This document shows, one piece after another, positions 32,830 through 44,700 of a stretch of 64,000 bases of DNA. Source of the stretch: Myxococcus xanthus (GTDB lineage: Bacteria; Myxococcota; Myxococcia; Myxococcales; Myxococcaceae); NCBI RefSeq assembly GCF_006402735.1, contig NZ_CP017174.1, positions 8,164,001-8,228,000 on the forward strand. The letters run 5' to 3'. The notes under the pieces were generated by a model. That model ran no database searches, was not told where the DNA came from, and was given only the letters and a program-made list of their open reading frames with translations. Both the position numbers and the translations under genes were made by a program. The first letter of the stretch is position 1; every line of letters begins with the position of its first letter.

Positions 32830-34056
32830 ATGCGAGTGGGAACGGCGGTGACGACGGTCGATGCGGCGGGCATGCGCGCGCAGAACAGCAGCCTGCTGCT
32901 CAACATGATCTGGCGCGAGCGCCAGATTTCCCGGGCGGAAATCGCCCGGCGGACGGAGCTGAGTCCGTCGACCGTCTCCGCCATCGTGGCGGACCTGGAG
33001 CGCTCCGGCCTGGTGCGCAGCATTGGCGCCGGCGTGTCCCGGGGCGGCCGTCGCCCCACCCTCATCGGCTTCTGCGATGACGCGTTCAGCCTCATCGGCG
33101 TGGAGATGGGCGCCACCCACGTGACGGCCGCGCTCACCGACCTCCGAGGACGGGTGCGCGCGTACCGGCACGCCAGCCATGCCGTCCGTGAGGACCCCAA
33201 GGGCACGCTCCAGAAGGTGCGCGAGCTGGTCCAGGAGGTCCTGGACGCCGAACGCGTACCGCGCCGCTCTGTGGCAGGCATGGGCATCGCCGTGCCCAGT
33301 CCCGTCCACCCGGCCGCGCCCGGAAAGCTGTCCCCGCTGCTGGTGCCGGCCTGGCGCGACTACGACGTGCAGGAGTCCCTGCGGAGCGCGTTCGGCCTGC
33401 CGGTGTTCGTGGACAACGACGCGAACCTGGGCGCGCTGTCGGAGTGCTACTGGGGCGCGGGCGTCAACGGCGAGGACCTGGCGTACATCAAGCTGGCCAC
33501 GGGCATCGGCTCCGGCCACATCATCCACGGCGACGTCTACCGTGGCGCTGGCGGCACCGCGGGCGAAATCAGCCACATGGCGGTGGACTCCTCCGGCCCG
33601 CAGTGCGTGTGCGGCCTGCGCGGCTGCCTCGTCACGCTCATCGGGTCCGCGGCCCTGCTGGAACGGGCGCGGGAGCTGATGGGCCGCAAGGACAAGCGCG
33701 CCCTCACGGTGCGCGAGCTGGTGGAAGGCGCGCGGGCGGGTGAGCCGGCCGCGCGTCAGGTCATCGACGGGCTCGGGCACTACCTGGGCATCGCCGTGGC
33801 CGGTCTGCTGAACCTGCTCAACCCCGCCATCGTCGTGCTCGGCGGTGAAATCTCGTCGGTGGGAGACCTGCTGCTGGACCCGCTTCGCGCGTCGGTGCGC
33901 AAGCGGGCGCTGTCCACCTCCATGGCGGAGACGCGCATCGTCACCTCCGCGCTGGGAGACCGCGCCATTGCCGTGGGCGCGGCCACCCTGGTGCTCCAGG
34001 CGGCGCTGCGTGACCGAACCCTCTTCCCCCTCCAACACATAGGCAAACCTGCATGA
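32830..34056 (+). CDS. ROK-family transcriptional regulator (NagC/XylR type)
   Basis: A 408-residue regulator. A winged helix-turn-helix lies at about residues 20-80 (SRAEIARRTELSPSTVSAIV). The ROK sugar-kinase-like domain follows, with VFVDNDANLGALSE, LATGIGSGHIIHGDVYRGAG, and the zinc motif starting at the GxxxGEISHM segment and continuing CVCGLRGC. The N-terminal DNA-binding domain marks it as a regulator rather than a glucokinase. It begins the coupled part of the glucan locus: its stop overlaps the GH16 start by 4 bases. By analogy it would repress the locus and be released by a glucan-derived sugar. A GAGAGGA ribosome site precedes ATG 32830. Confidence 0.9.
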   Translation: MRVGTAVTTVDAAGMRAQNSSLLLNMIWRERQISRAEIARRTELSPSTVSAIVADLERSGLVRSIGAGVSRGGRRPTLIGFCDDAFSLIGVEMGATHVTAALTDLRGRVRAYRHASHAVREDPKGTLQKVRELVQEVLDAERVPRRSVAGMGIAVPSPVHPAAPGKLSPLLVPAWRDYDVQESLRSAFGLPVFVDNDANLGALSECYWGAGVNGEDLAYIKLATGIGSGHIIHGDVYRGAGGTAGEISHMAVDSSGPQCVCGLRGCLVTLIGSAALLERARELMGRKDKRALTVRELVEGARAGEPAARQVIDGLGHYLGIAVAGLLNLLNPAIVVLGGEISSVGDLLLDPLRASVRKRALSTSMAETRIVTSALGDRAIAVGAATLVLQAALRDRTLFPLQHIGKPA

Positions 34057-34907
34057 CGCTCCAGCGCCTCCTCCCCGTGGCCCTGGCCCTGACGGGCCTC
34101 GCCTGTGACCCGGCCGCCAACCGGGTGAACCGCCCTGGCACCCCGCCGCCCCTCACCAACCCGCAGCCCAGCACGGACTGGGAGTTGGTGTGGCAGGACG
34201 AGTTCGATGGACCGGAGGGGACGCCGCCCTCACCCGAACGGTGGGTGCACGACGTAGGGGGACACGGCTGGGGGAACGAGCAGCAGGAGTTCAACACCGA
34301 CCGGACCGAGAACACCGCGCATGACGGCGCCGGCAACCTGGTCATCACCGCGCGCCGCGAGCGCTACAACGGCCGGGACTACACCTCCGGGCGCATCCGG
34401 ACGCAGGGCCGCTACGAAACCACGTATGGCCGCATCGAGGCGCGCATCCAGCTGCCCGTGGGCCGCGGCATCTGGCCCGCCTTCTGGATGCTCGGCGCGA
34501 ACATCAACAGCGTCGATTGGCCGGAGTGCGGCGAAATCGACATCATGGAGTACCGGGGCCAGCTGCCGTCCATCCTCCGGGGCTCGCTGCACGGGCCGGG
34601 GTACTCCGCCGGCAACAACCTCGGCCAGGACTACGTCGTCAGCGGCGTCCGGCTGAACGAGGACTTCCACGTCTACGCGGTGGAGTGGGAGCCGAACCGC
34701 ATCCGCTGGTTCCTGGACGGCACCACCTTCTTCGAGGCGACGCCCGCCCAGCTCCCCGAGGGCGCCCGCTGGGTGTTCGACCAGCCCCAATTCATCATCC
34801 TCAACGTCGCGGTGGGTGGAAACTTCGTGGGCCCGGTGGGCCGGGACACGGTGTTCCCGCAGCAGATGAAGGTGGACTACGTCCGCGTCTACGCGAGGCC
34901 CACGTGA
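34053..34907 (+). CDS. GH16 beta-glucanase lipoprotein (laminarinase-like)
   Basis: A 284-residue lipoprotein with lipobox LTGLAC (Cys18). The catalytic motif ECGEIDIMEY has Glu161, Asp163 and Glu166, the E-x-D-x-x-E signature of GH16, with the extra Met seen in beta-1,3- and 1,3(4)-glucanases. WELVWQDEFDGP near the start and IRWFLDGTTFFE plus PQFIILNVAVGGNF near the end complete the jelly-roll. It would cut beta-1,3-glucans at the cell surface into oligosaccharides. The start overlaps the ROK gene stop, and its own stop overlaps the start of the ABC binding protein. Confidence 0.95.
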   Translation: MTLQRLLPVALALTGLACDPAANRVNRPGTPPPLTNPQPSTDWELVWQDEFDGPEGTPPSPERWVHDVGGHGWGNEQQEFNTDRTENTAHDGAGNLVITARRERYNGRDYTSGRIRTQGRYETTYGRIEARIQLPVGRGIWPAFWMLGANINSVDWPECGEIDIMEYRGQLPSILRGSLHGPGYSAGNNLGQDYVVSGVRLNEDFHVYAVEWEPNRIRWFLDGTTFFEATPAQLPEGARWVFDQPQFIILNVAVGGNFVGPVGRDTVFPQQMKVDYVRVYARPT

Positions 34908-36544
34908 GGGTCGCGCTCTGGGCGCTGACACTCCTGCTGGTGGCCTGCAAGGTGGAACCCCGCCCGCGGCCGCCCGGAGTGCTGTTCGTCTCCGTGGAGC
35001 AACAGAGCGCCTGGGTGCGCAACTTCAACCCGCTGTTCGCGGGCGCGGGCTCTCGTTGGCCCACGCGTGCGGGCGTCTACGAGTGCCTTGAAATCTTCAG
35101 CCCCGCGGTGGGCCAGTGGACGCCCTGGCTGGCCACCGGCCACGCGTGGTCCGAGGACCGCCGCACGCTGCGCTTCGCCCTCCGCCCCGGCGTGCGCTGG
35201 TCCGACGGAAGGCCCTTCACCGCGGACGACGTGGCCTTCACCTTCCAGTTGCTCAAACAGCACGCGGCGCTGGACGCGGGCGGCGTGTGGCGCTTCGTGG
35301 AGGACGTGCGCGCGGAGGACGCGCACACGGTGGCCTTCCAATTCTCCCGCATCTACATCCCCGGCTTCGCGGAGCTGGCGCAGCAGCCCATCGTCCCCCG
35401 GCACGTCTGGGAGAAGGTGGCGGACCCGGTGACGTTCACCAACCCGCGGCCGGTGGCCACCGGGCCCTTCACCGAGGTCACCGTCTTCCGCAACCAGGTC
35501 TACGAGCTGGGCCGCAATCCGCACTACTGGCAGCCCGGCAAGCCCGCCGTCTCCGCGCTGCGCTTCCTGGCCTTCCCCACCAATGACCAGGCCAACCTGG
35601 CGCTGGTGGAGGGGGAAGTGGACTGGGCGGGCAACTTTGTCCCCGCCGTGGACCGCACCTTCGTCGCCAGGGACCCGGCGCACCATGGCCGCTGGTTCCC
35701 ACTCTACGGCAGCACCGTCTTCCTCTACCCCAACACCACCCTGCCGCCGCTGGACGACGTGCGCGTGCGCAAGGCGCTGAGCATGGCGCTGGACCGCGAG
35801 CGGCTGGTGGAGATCGCCATGTACGGCTACACGCGGCCGGCGGACGCCACCGCGCTCAACGACGCGTACGCCGCGTGGCGCGACGCGGACGCGGCCCAGG
35901 GTGCTTGGGTGAAGCACGACCTGGAGGCGGCGAAGCGGCTGCTGGACGAGGCGGGCTTGAAGGAAGGTCCAGACGGGCTGAGGCGCAAGGCGGATGGCCA
36001 GCCGCTCGCGCTGGACATCGAGGTGGTGGGCGGCTGGTCCGACTGGGTGCGCGCCGGGCAGGTGGTCGCGAGGGACTTGCGGAAGCTGGGCGTGCAGGCG
36101 CAATTGCGCACCTACGAGTTCGGCGCGTGGTACGCGCGGCTCCAGAAGGGCGAGTTCCAGCTGGCCATCTCCTGGTCCCTGGACGGCCCCACGCCGTACA
36201 CCTTCTACAAGTGGCAGCTGTCCCCGCGCACCGTGCGCCCGGTGGGCGAGGTGGCCGCGTCCAACTGGCACCGCTTCGGCGATGAGGAAGCAGACGAGCT
36301 GCTGACGCGCTTCGAGCGCACAGACGCCGAGGACGAGCAGCGCGCGCTGATGGCGGCGGTGCAGCGGCGCTACTCCGAGCTGGCGCCGTCCATCCCCCTC
36401 TTCCCCAACCCGTCCTGGGGCGAGTCCAACTCGCGGCGCTTCACCGGCTTTCCCACCGAGCAGAACCCCTACGCGCGCCTGTCCCCCCATGCCGAGCCCG
36501 ACAGCCTGCTGGTGCTGACGTCGCTCGCCCCGCGGGAGCCCTGA
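34904..36544 (+). CDS. ABC importer solute-binding lipoprotein, family 5
   Basis: A 546-residue lipoprotein. The start is the GTG at 34904, overlapping the GH16 stop; it gives a short signal peptide with lipobox LLVAC. The mature part is the oligopeptide-type fold: LATGHAWSEDRRTLRFALRP, DGRPFTADDVAFTFQLLKQH, VRKALSMALDRERLVEIAMY and the C-terminal NPSWGESNSRRFTGFP. Some members of this family (CbtA/BglE types in thermophiles) bind cello- or beta-gluco-oligosaccharides rather than peptides. The neighbours, GH16, GH1 and a GH-A enzyme, favour beta-gluco-oligosaccharides here. Confidence 0.9.
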   Translation: MRVALWALTLLLVACKVEPRPRPPGVLFVSVEQQSAWVRNFNPLFAGAGSRWPTRAGVYECLEIFSPAVGQWTPWLATGHAWSEDRRTLRFALRPGVRWSDGRPFTADDVAFTFQLLKQHAALDAGGVWRFVEDVRAEDAHTVAFQFSRIYIPGFAELAQQPIVPRHVWEKVADPVTFTNPRPVATGPFTEVTVFRNQVYELGRNPHYWQPGKPAVSALRFLAFPTNDQANLALVEGEVDWAGNFVPAVDRTFVARDPAHHGRWFPLYGSTVFLYPNTTLPPLDDVRVRKALSMALDRERLVEIAMYGYTRPADATALNDAYAAWRDADAAQGAWVKHDLEAAKRLLDEAGLKEGPDGLRRKADGQPLALDIEVVGGWSDWVRAGQVVARDLRKLGVQAQLRTYEFGAWYARLQKGEFQLAISWSLDGPTPYTFYKWQLSPRTVRPVGEVAASNWHRFGDEEADELLTRFERTDAEDEQRALMAAVQRRYSELAPSIPLFPNPSWGESNSRRFTGFPTEQNPYARLSPHAEPDSLLVLTSLAPREP

Positions 36545-36549
36545 GAGCC

Positions 36550-37530
36550 ATGGCCTACGTCCTGCGGAGGTTGGGCTTCTACCTGCTGGCGGCCTGGGCG
36601 TCGCTGACGCTCAACTTCGTCATCCCCCGGCTGGCGCCCGGCGACCCGGCGTCCGCCATGTTCGCGCGCTTCGAGGGCCGCGTGCAGCCCGAGGCCATGG
36701 TGGCGCTGCGTGCCGCCTTCGGCTTCACGGAGGCCCCCTGGTACGTGCAGTACGCCACGTACCTGAAGCACCTGCTGCGCGGCGATTTGGGCCTGTCCTA
36801 CGCGTACTACCCCGCGCGCGTGTCCGAGGTGATTGGCACCGGCCTGCTGTGGACGCTGGGGCTGGCCGGGTGCGCGGTCATCATCAGCTTCACGCTGGGC
36901 TCCATGCTGGGCGTGCTGGCCGCGTGGAACCGCGGCGGGTGGCTGGACGCGACGGTGGCCCCGGCGCTCGCCTTCCTGGGGGCCTTCCCCTACTTCTGGC
37001 TGGCCATGCTGGCCCTGTACCTCTTCGGGTTCGGGCTCGGCTGGTTCCCGCTGCGGCACGCGTACTCGCACGACCTGGAGCCGGCGCTGTCCTTCACCTT
37101 CGCGGCGGACGTGGCGCGGCACGCCTTCCTGCCCGCGGCCTCCATCGTCGTGGCCACGCTGGGCGGGTGGATGCTGAGCATGCGCAACACCATGGTGGCC
37201 ACGCTGGGCACGGACACACTCCGGCTGGCGCACGCGAAGGGACTGCCGCCCCGGCAGGTGATGCTGCGCTACGCCGCGCGCAACGCGCTTTTGCCCAATG
37301 TCACTGGCTTCGGCATGGCGCTGGGCTTCGTGCTGAGCGGCTCGCTGCTGACGGAGATTGTCTTCTCGTACCCGGGCACCGGCTACCTGCTCATCCTGGC
37401 CGTGCGCAACCAGGACTACCCCCTGATGCAGGGGCTCTTCCTGACCATCACCTTCGCCGTGCTCGCCGCGAACTTCGCCGTGGACCTGCTGTGTCTGTGG
37501 CTGGACCCGAGGACCCGCGCCCATGCGTGA
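36550..37530 (+). CDS. ABC importer permease (DppB/OppB type)
   Basis: A 326-residue inner-membrane permease with about six helices. The N-terminus RRLGFYLLAAWASLTLNFVI is typical of the first permease of oligopeptide-type importers. The EAA-type loop DTLRLAHAKGLPPRQVMLRY lies near residue 220, and GSLLTEIVFSYPGTGYLL follows. It begins 5 bases after the binding-protein stop and overlaps the next gene by 8 bases. Confidence 0.92.
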   Translation: MAYVLRRLGFYLLAAWASLTLNFVIPRLAPGDPASAMFARFEGRVQPEAMVALRAAFGFTEAPWYVQYATYLKHLLRGDLGLSYAYYPARVSEVIGTGLLWTLGLAGCAVIISFTLGSMLGVLAAWNRGGWLDATVAPALAFLGAFPYFWLAMLALYLFGFGLGWFPLRHAYSHDLEPALSFTFAADVARHAFLPAASIVVATLGGWMLSMRNTMVATLGTDTLRLAHAKGLPPRQVMLRYAARNALLPNVTGFGMALGFVLSGSLLTEIVFSYPGTGYLLILAVRNQDYPLMQGLFLTITFAVLAANFAVDLLCLWLDPRTRAHA

Positions 37531-39283
37531 CCTTCTTCGACGGCTGCTGCGCCAACGCAAGGCGGCGGTGGGCGTGAGCATTCTGCTGGGCTTCATCGTG
37601 CTCGCGCTCCTCGGGCCCTGGCTGGTGATGGACCCCACGGAGCTGGTGGGCCGTCCCCACCAGCCACCCTCCTCCGCGCACTGGTTCGGCACCACGGGCC
37701 AGGGGCAGGACGTGCTGGCGCAGACGGTGGTGGGCGCGCGTGAGACGCTGGCCATCGGCTTCGCGGTGGGCGCGCTCGTCACGCTCATGGGCGCGCTCAT
37801 CGGCGTGACGTCCGGGTACCTGGGCCGCCGCGTGGATGACGTGCTGACGCTCACCACCAACGTCTTCCTCGTCATCCCCGGCCTGCCGCTGGCCATCGTC
37901 CTGGGCGCCTACCTGCCCTCCGGCCCCTTCCGCATGGTGGTGGTGCTGTCGCTGGCCGGCTGGGCCTGGAACGCGCGCGTCTTCCGCGCCGAGGCCATGG
38001 CCCTGCGCAACCGGGACTTCGTCTCCGCCGCGTTCGTCGCGGGGGAGAGCCGCTCGCGCATCGTCGTCCGGGAGCTGCTGCCCAACATGGCGTCGCTGCT
38101 GGGCTCGTCGTTCATCGGCAACACGCTCTACGCGGTGGGCGCGCAGGTGGGCCTGGAGTTCCTCGGCCTGGGCGACGTGGGCGCGGTGACGTGGGGCACC
38201 AACCTCTACTGGGCCGGCAACGACGCGGCGCTGCTGACGCGCTCCTGGTGGGTCTTCGTGCCCACCGGTCTGTGCATCGCGCTGGTCGGCTTCTCGCTGA
38301 CGCTGCTCAGCTCCGCCATCGACGAGGTGACCAACCCGGCACTGAAGGCGCCTCCGGTGGCGACCACCGCCGTGCGCACGACGCGGTCCTCCTCGGCGGA
38401 CGCGGCGCCGCCGTCCGGCGCCCTGCTGAGCATCCGGGACGTGTGCATCGAGTACGCCACGGAGCGTGGGCCCGCGCGGGTGGTGGACTCGGTGTCCTTC
38501 GACATCGCGCCCGGTGAGGTGTTCGGACTTGCGGGTGAGTCCGGCAGCGGCAAGTCGACGCTGGGCTACGCGCTGCTGCGCCTGCTGCCTCCGGCCGCCA
38601 GCATCACGCAGGGCCGCATCATCCTGGATGGCACGGACGTCACCGCGCTGGATGAAACCGCGCTGCGCGCGTACCGCTGGAGCCAGGTGTCCATGGTCTT
38701 CCAGAGCGCGATGAGCGCGCTCAACCCGGTGCTCACGCTGGGGGACCAGTTCCACGACACCCTCGCCGCCCATGGGCGGACCACCCGCGCCGCGGCCCAT
38801 GCGCGCGCGCGGGAGCTGCTGGCCATGGTGGGGCTGGCGCCTCAGTTGGTGGACGCGTGGCCGCACCAGCTCTCCGGTGGCATGCGGCAGCGCGTGGGCA
38901 TCGCCCTGGCGCTGGCCCTGGAGCCGAAGCTGGTGGTGATGGACGAGCCCACCACGGCGCTGGACGTCGTGGTGCAGAAGGAGCTGCTCCAGCGTGTGCT
39001 GGAGCTGAAGCAGCGGCTGGGCTTCGCGGTGCTCTTCATCACCCATGACCTGCCACTGCTGCTCGCGCTGTCGGACCGCGTCGGCGTCCTCCAGGGTGGC
39101 AAGCTGGTGGAGGTGGACACCGCCGAGCGCCTGCGCACGGAGGCACGCCACCCGTACACGCGCCTGCTGCTGTCCTCCTTCCCTCACCTGAGCGCGGCGG
39201 ACGCGCTGGTGCCGGCGGACGTGACGCTGGCGGGCTCGGAGCGCACGGTGGCCCAGGCCGCGGCGCAGGGGGGTGGACGATGA
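37523..39283 (+). CDS. ABC importer permease-ATPase fusion (DppC-DppD)
   Basis: A 586-residue fusion. Residues 1-275 are the second permease (LLGFIVLALLGPWLVMDP; SAHWFGTTGQGQDVLAQTV; the coupling loop RDFVSAAFVAGESRSRIVVR). A polar linker at about 276-300 (PPVATTAVRTTRSSSADAAP) leads to a full ATPase at about 300-560: Walker A GESGSGKST, Q-loop, signature LSGGMRQR, Walker B LVVMDEPTTALD and switch His in ITHDLPL. The two parts are normally separate genes. The fusion fixes one permease to one ATPase; the second ATPase is separate at 39405. The stop overlaps a 42-codon frame that bridges to it. A frameshift artefact is unlikely, as the linker is in frame and the codon bias is even. Confidence 0.9.
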   Translation: MRDLLRRLLRQRKAAVGVSILLGFIVLALLGPWLVMDPTELVGRPHQPPSSAHWFGTTGQGQDVLAQTVVGARETLAIGFAVGALVTLMGALIGVTSGYLGRRVDDVLTLTTNVFLVIPGLPLAIVLGAYLPSGPFRMVVVLSLAGWAWNARVFRAEAMALRNRDFVSAAFVAGESRSRIVVRELLPNMASLLGSSFIGNTLYAVGAQVGLEFLGLGDVGAVTWGTNLYWAGNDAALLTRSWWVFVPTGLCIALVGFSLTLLSSAIDEVTNPALKAPPVATTAVRTTRSSSADAAPPSGALLSIRDVCIEYATERGPARVVDSVSFDIAPGEVFGLAGESGSGKSTLGYALLRLLPPAASITQGRIILDGTDVTALDETALRAYRWSQVSMVFQSAMSALNPVLTLGDQFHDTLAAHGRTTRAAAHARARELLAMVGLAPQLVDAWPHQLSGGMRQRVGIALALALEPKLVVMDEPTTALDVVVQKELLQRVLELKQRLGFAVLFITHDLPLLLALSDRVGVLQGGKLVEVDTAERLRTEARHPYTRLLLSSFPHLSAADALVPADVTLAGSERTVAQAAAQGGGR

Positions 39284-39408
39284 AACGGCTCGCCATGCCA
39301 GCCAACCTGCCGCTGAGCGCGACCGGTGCCCAACGGGCAACGCGCCTGACGCTGGCGCCCACCCTGCGCGCCTCGGCGACCGACGCTCACCTGGAAGGTG
39401 GCCGATGA
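39280..39408 (+). CDS. Possible 42-residue bridging ORF between the ABC ATPase genes
   Basis: ATG at 39280 overlaps the upstream fusion stop by four bases (ATGA), and its own TGA at 39406-39408 overlaps the start of the next ATPase gene, again as ATGA. The product begins MKRLAMPANLPLSATGAQ and has no recognised domain or membrane helix. About three quarters of its codons end in G or C, somewhat less biased than its neighbours. It may be a real small protein, or a translated spacer that couples the two ATPase genes. Confidence 0.4.
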   Translation: MKRLAMPANLPLSATGAQRATRLTLAPTLRASATDAHLEGGR

Positions 39409-40380
39409 GCGCCCCGCTGCTGGAGGCCACGGAGCTGCTGCGCACGGTGCCCGTGGGCGGCTTCCTCTCCCGTTCGCGCCGCACCTTGCTCAACCGCGTG
39501 TCCTTCACCTTGGAGCGCGGAGAAATCGTCGCGCTGGTGGGCGAGTCCGGCAGCGGCAAGTCCACCCTGGCCCGGGTGCTGGCGCGGCTGGACACGCCGG
39601 ATGCCGGCAGCCTGCGGCTGGGCGGCGAGGACGTGCTCACCCTGGAGCGCGGCGGCGCATCGCTCGCGTACCGGGGCCGCGTGCAGATGGTCTTCCAAGA
39701 CCCCTTCGCCTCACTCAACCCCGTCCACACCGTGGCCCATCACCTGGAGCGCCCGCTGCTGCGCCATGGCCGGGCTACACGCGCCGGACTCAAGGACCGC
39801 GTCCACGCCCTGCTGGAGTCCGTGGGCCTGACGCCCGCGGAGCAGTTGGCGCGGCGCTACCCGCATGAGCTGTCCGGCGGCCAGCGGCAACGCGTGGCCG
39901 TGGCGCGCGCGCTGGCCGTGGAGCCGGACGTCATCATCGCGGACGAGCCCACCTCCATGCTGGACGTGTCCACGCGCCGGGGCGTGCTCCAACTGCTACG
40001 CGGTCTGACGCGCGAGCGCGGCATCGGCATCCTCTTCATCACCCACGACCTGGCCAGCGCGCGCCACCTGGCCGACCGCGTCCTGGTGCTGTACGCGGGC
40101 AGCGTCGTGGAGTCCGGCAGGACAGCGGACGTACTCGCCGCGCCCCGGCACCCATACACCCGGCTGCTCCTGTCCGCCGTGCCGGATGGCGCGGACTTCC
40201 TCAACACCCCGCTGCCGGTGCGGCCCGCCACGGGCCCCATGCCGGTGTTCGGCTGTCCCTTCGCGCCCCGCTGTCCCCATGCGGACGCGCGCTGCCACGA
40301 CACCCTCCCCCCCTCTCACGTCCACGGCGCGGCCCACACGGTCCGCTGCCATCTCGAATCCTCGAAAGGAGCCTCCGACA

Positions 40381-40400
<20 letters not shown>
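39405..40400 (+). CDS. ABC importer ATPase (DppF/OppF type)
   Basis: A 331-residue ATPase: Walker A GESGSGKST near 48, Q-loop VFQDPFASLNP near 103, signature LSGGQRQRV near 152, Walker B VIIADEPTSMLDVS near 173 and switch His in ITHDLASA near 208. The C-terminal oligopeptide/dipeptide module is present with its cysteine set (FGCPFAPRCPHADARCHDT), which in relatives can bind an iron-sulphur cluster. The start ATG 39405 has AAGG upstream. It overlaps the GH1 gene by 20 bases. Confidence 0.92.
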
Positions 40401-41747
<1,347 letters not shown>

Positions 41748-41751
<4 letters not shown>

Positions 41752-44700
41752 ACGCCCTCGTCCTCGTCACCAGCCTCGCGCTCACACTGGGTCAGGTGCC
41801 GCCGCCCAGCGGGCCGGAGACGCCCCCGCCTCCGTCGGACGCGCCGGTGGTGCGGGTGTCCCCCGTCACCGTCAACGCGGCGGCGCAGGCGGTCCGCGTC
41901 CACCAGGACGAGCGCGGCTTCAAACTCCAGGTCAACGGCCGGGACTTCCCCATCCTCGGCATGAACTGGGGCTACACGCCCATTGGAGAGAACTACCGGT
42001 ACTCGCTGTGGACGCAGAAGGAGGACTTCATCCGCGCGGTGCTGCACCGCGAGATGACGCTGCTGCGCGACATGGGCGTCAACGCCATCCGGCAGTTCGA
42101 CGACATCCCGCCGCAGTGGGTGACGTACATCCACAAGAACTACGGCATCTACACCGTGGTGAACCCGCTGATGGGCCGCTACGGCACGAACGTGGACGGC
42201 GTCATGGTGCCGAACACGGACTACTCCAACCCGAACCACCGCCGCGCGCTGCTCAACGACCTGGCGCAGAAGGTGGAGAAGTACCGGGACGTGCCCGGCG
42301 TGCTGATGTGGATGCTGGGCAACGAGAACAACTACGGCCTGCACTGGACCAGCTTCGAAATCGAGGCGCTGCCCGGTCAGGAGGACACCGCCCGCGCGGA
42401 GCACCTCTACTCGCTGATGGGCGAGGCGGTCCGGACCATCAAGAAGCGCGACACGCTGCACCCCGTCTCCATCGCCAACGGTGACCTCCAGTACATCGAC
42501 CTCATCGCGCGGCTGATGCCCGAATTGGACATCCTGGGCTCCAACGTCTACCGCGGCCCCTCCGCCCGTGACTTGTTCGACGAGGTGCTGCGCAAGCTGA
42601 ACAAGCCCGTCATGTTCACCGAGTTCGGCGCGGACGCCTACGACGCCAAGGCCGGCCGCGAGGACCACCTGGCGCAGGCCGAATACCTGCGCAAGCAGTG
42701 GGAGGAAATCTACTCCCAGGCCTACGGACAGGGCCGCGCGCAGAACGCCCTGGGCGGCTTCGTGTTCCAGTGGGTGGACGGCTGGTGGAAGTACAACCAG
42801 GAGGCCAACCTCTCCATCCACGACACCACCGCGTCCTGGCCCAACGGCGGATACGAATCCGACTTCGTGCCGGGCCAGAACAACATGAACGAGGAGTGGT
42901 TCGGCATCTGCGCGCTGGGCCCCGAGGACGAGGCCGGCATCGCGCGCATCCAACCGCGCACCGCGTACTACGTCCTCCAGGCGGCCTTCCGCATGGACCC
43001 GTACGCCCCCACCACCACCCCCGACACCATCCGCGAGCACTTCGCGTCCATCCGCCCCACGGAGATGTCACGCGGCTATGAGTCGTCCATCGCGCTGGCC
43101 CGGGCGGATGACCTCAGCGCGGTGCGCGTCTCCAACCTGCGCCTGATGATGGACAGCTCGCTGTCGCGCGGGAGCATCGCCACGGTGCGGCCCAACCAGG
43201 TGGCCGCGGACCACACGGAGTCTGTCTTCTTCGACCTTGCGCTCCAGCCGACCTCGGGCGTGTACGGGCGCGCCTCGTTCAACGTCGTGGGCAACGTGGC
43301 GCAGAACCGCCTCAACAACATCTTCTATGAGAACCGCGGCACGCCCCCCGCGCCCGCCACGGCCAACGGCGGCGCGGGCCAGGCCCCCGTACCCGGCGTG
43401 GGCAACCCGGCGGGACAGCAACCGCTCGGCCTGGACCGGCTCGCGCTGTACCAGGCCGAGTTCAAGCTGGACCGCGCGGACTTCCAACTCGAGGGCTTCT
43501 ACCGCACCGCCCACTACCACTGGGGCGAGGAGGGCGACTTCTTCGGCCTGTACCGTGAGGCGAACTACGGCCCCGCGCTGGACATCTACAAGGGCAACGC
43601 CCCCTTCGGCGTCGTCTTCACCGGGAAGAACAACCTGGAGGGCCTCAAGGTGGCGGTGGGCCCGGAGCTCTACTGGGGTGCCAACCCGTCCATCGTCGCC
43701 AAGTACCGGCGGAACGTGGGGCCGGTGACGCTGACGCTGATGCACCAGGAGGACATCGCCCGGGGCTCCACCCAGCTCACCGCCTCGGTCATCCGTGAGC
43801 GCGTGGCGCGCAGGTCGACGCTGTCGCTCGGCTGGACGAAGGGGCCCATGGCGCTGGAGGTGGGCGGCATCCTCGCGGCCCCGCAGCGCGTGGGCGAGGA
43901 GTTCACCTGGTCTCGCCCCACGGACGGCCCCAGCTATCTCAACAGCGGCTACGAAGTGATGCGGGATGAAATCCGGATGCTCGACACCCTGGGTGCCAAG
44001 GCACGCCTCACCTATGACCTGGGCGCGGTGCGCACGTTCATCCAGGGTTCCTACCGCGGTCTGGTGGCGGACGGCGGTCCGGAGCAGGGCATCCTGCTGA
44101 CGGGCTGGAGCCTGCGCGAGAGCGGCCGTGGCAACCACTTCGGCGGACAGGCCGGCGCGGTGGTGCAGGTCGGCAGCGCGTTCCAGGTGTCGCCCAACCT
44201 GCTGTACCAGAAGCCCCTCATCGGGCCCAACCCACGCATCGAGGACGCGTTCGACCCGGAGTCGGGGCGGTACTTCGCCGGCGTGCGTCCGCGCAACGTG
44301 CTGGTGGATGCCTTCACCGTCCTGGACAACCGCGAGACGCTGGGCGCCGAGCTGCTCCTCACCTTCGACCCCACGCCCGGCACCTGGTTCTGGCAGTGGG
44401 ACCGCGACATGCGCGAGGACGCGCCCTTCGCCGCGGGTCTGGACCTGGTGTACCGGCGACAACCAACATCTCGCGACGCGGGCATCGCCATCCTCGCGGA
44501 CGGCAGCATGGTGGCCTTCGGCAACGCGCCGTCCGCCCGGGACGAATGGGAGGCCACGCTGCGAGTGGTGACCAACCCGATGCAGCGGCTGAAAATCTTC
44601 GGCGCCGCCTTCGCCGGCAGCAACCAGTCCTCCGGCGAGGACAACCGGCAGGTGAGGCGCTTCGGCGTGGATGCCTCCGTGTTGTGGGACACGCTGATGC

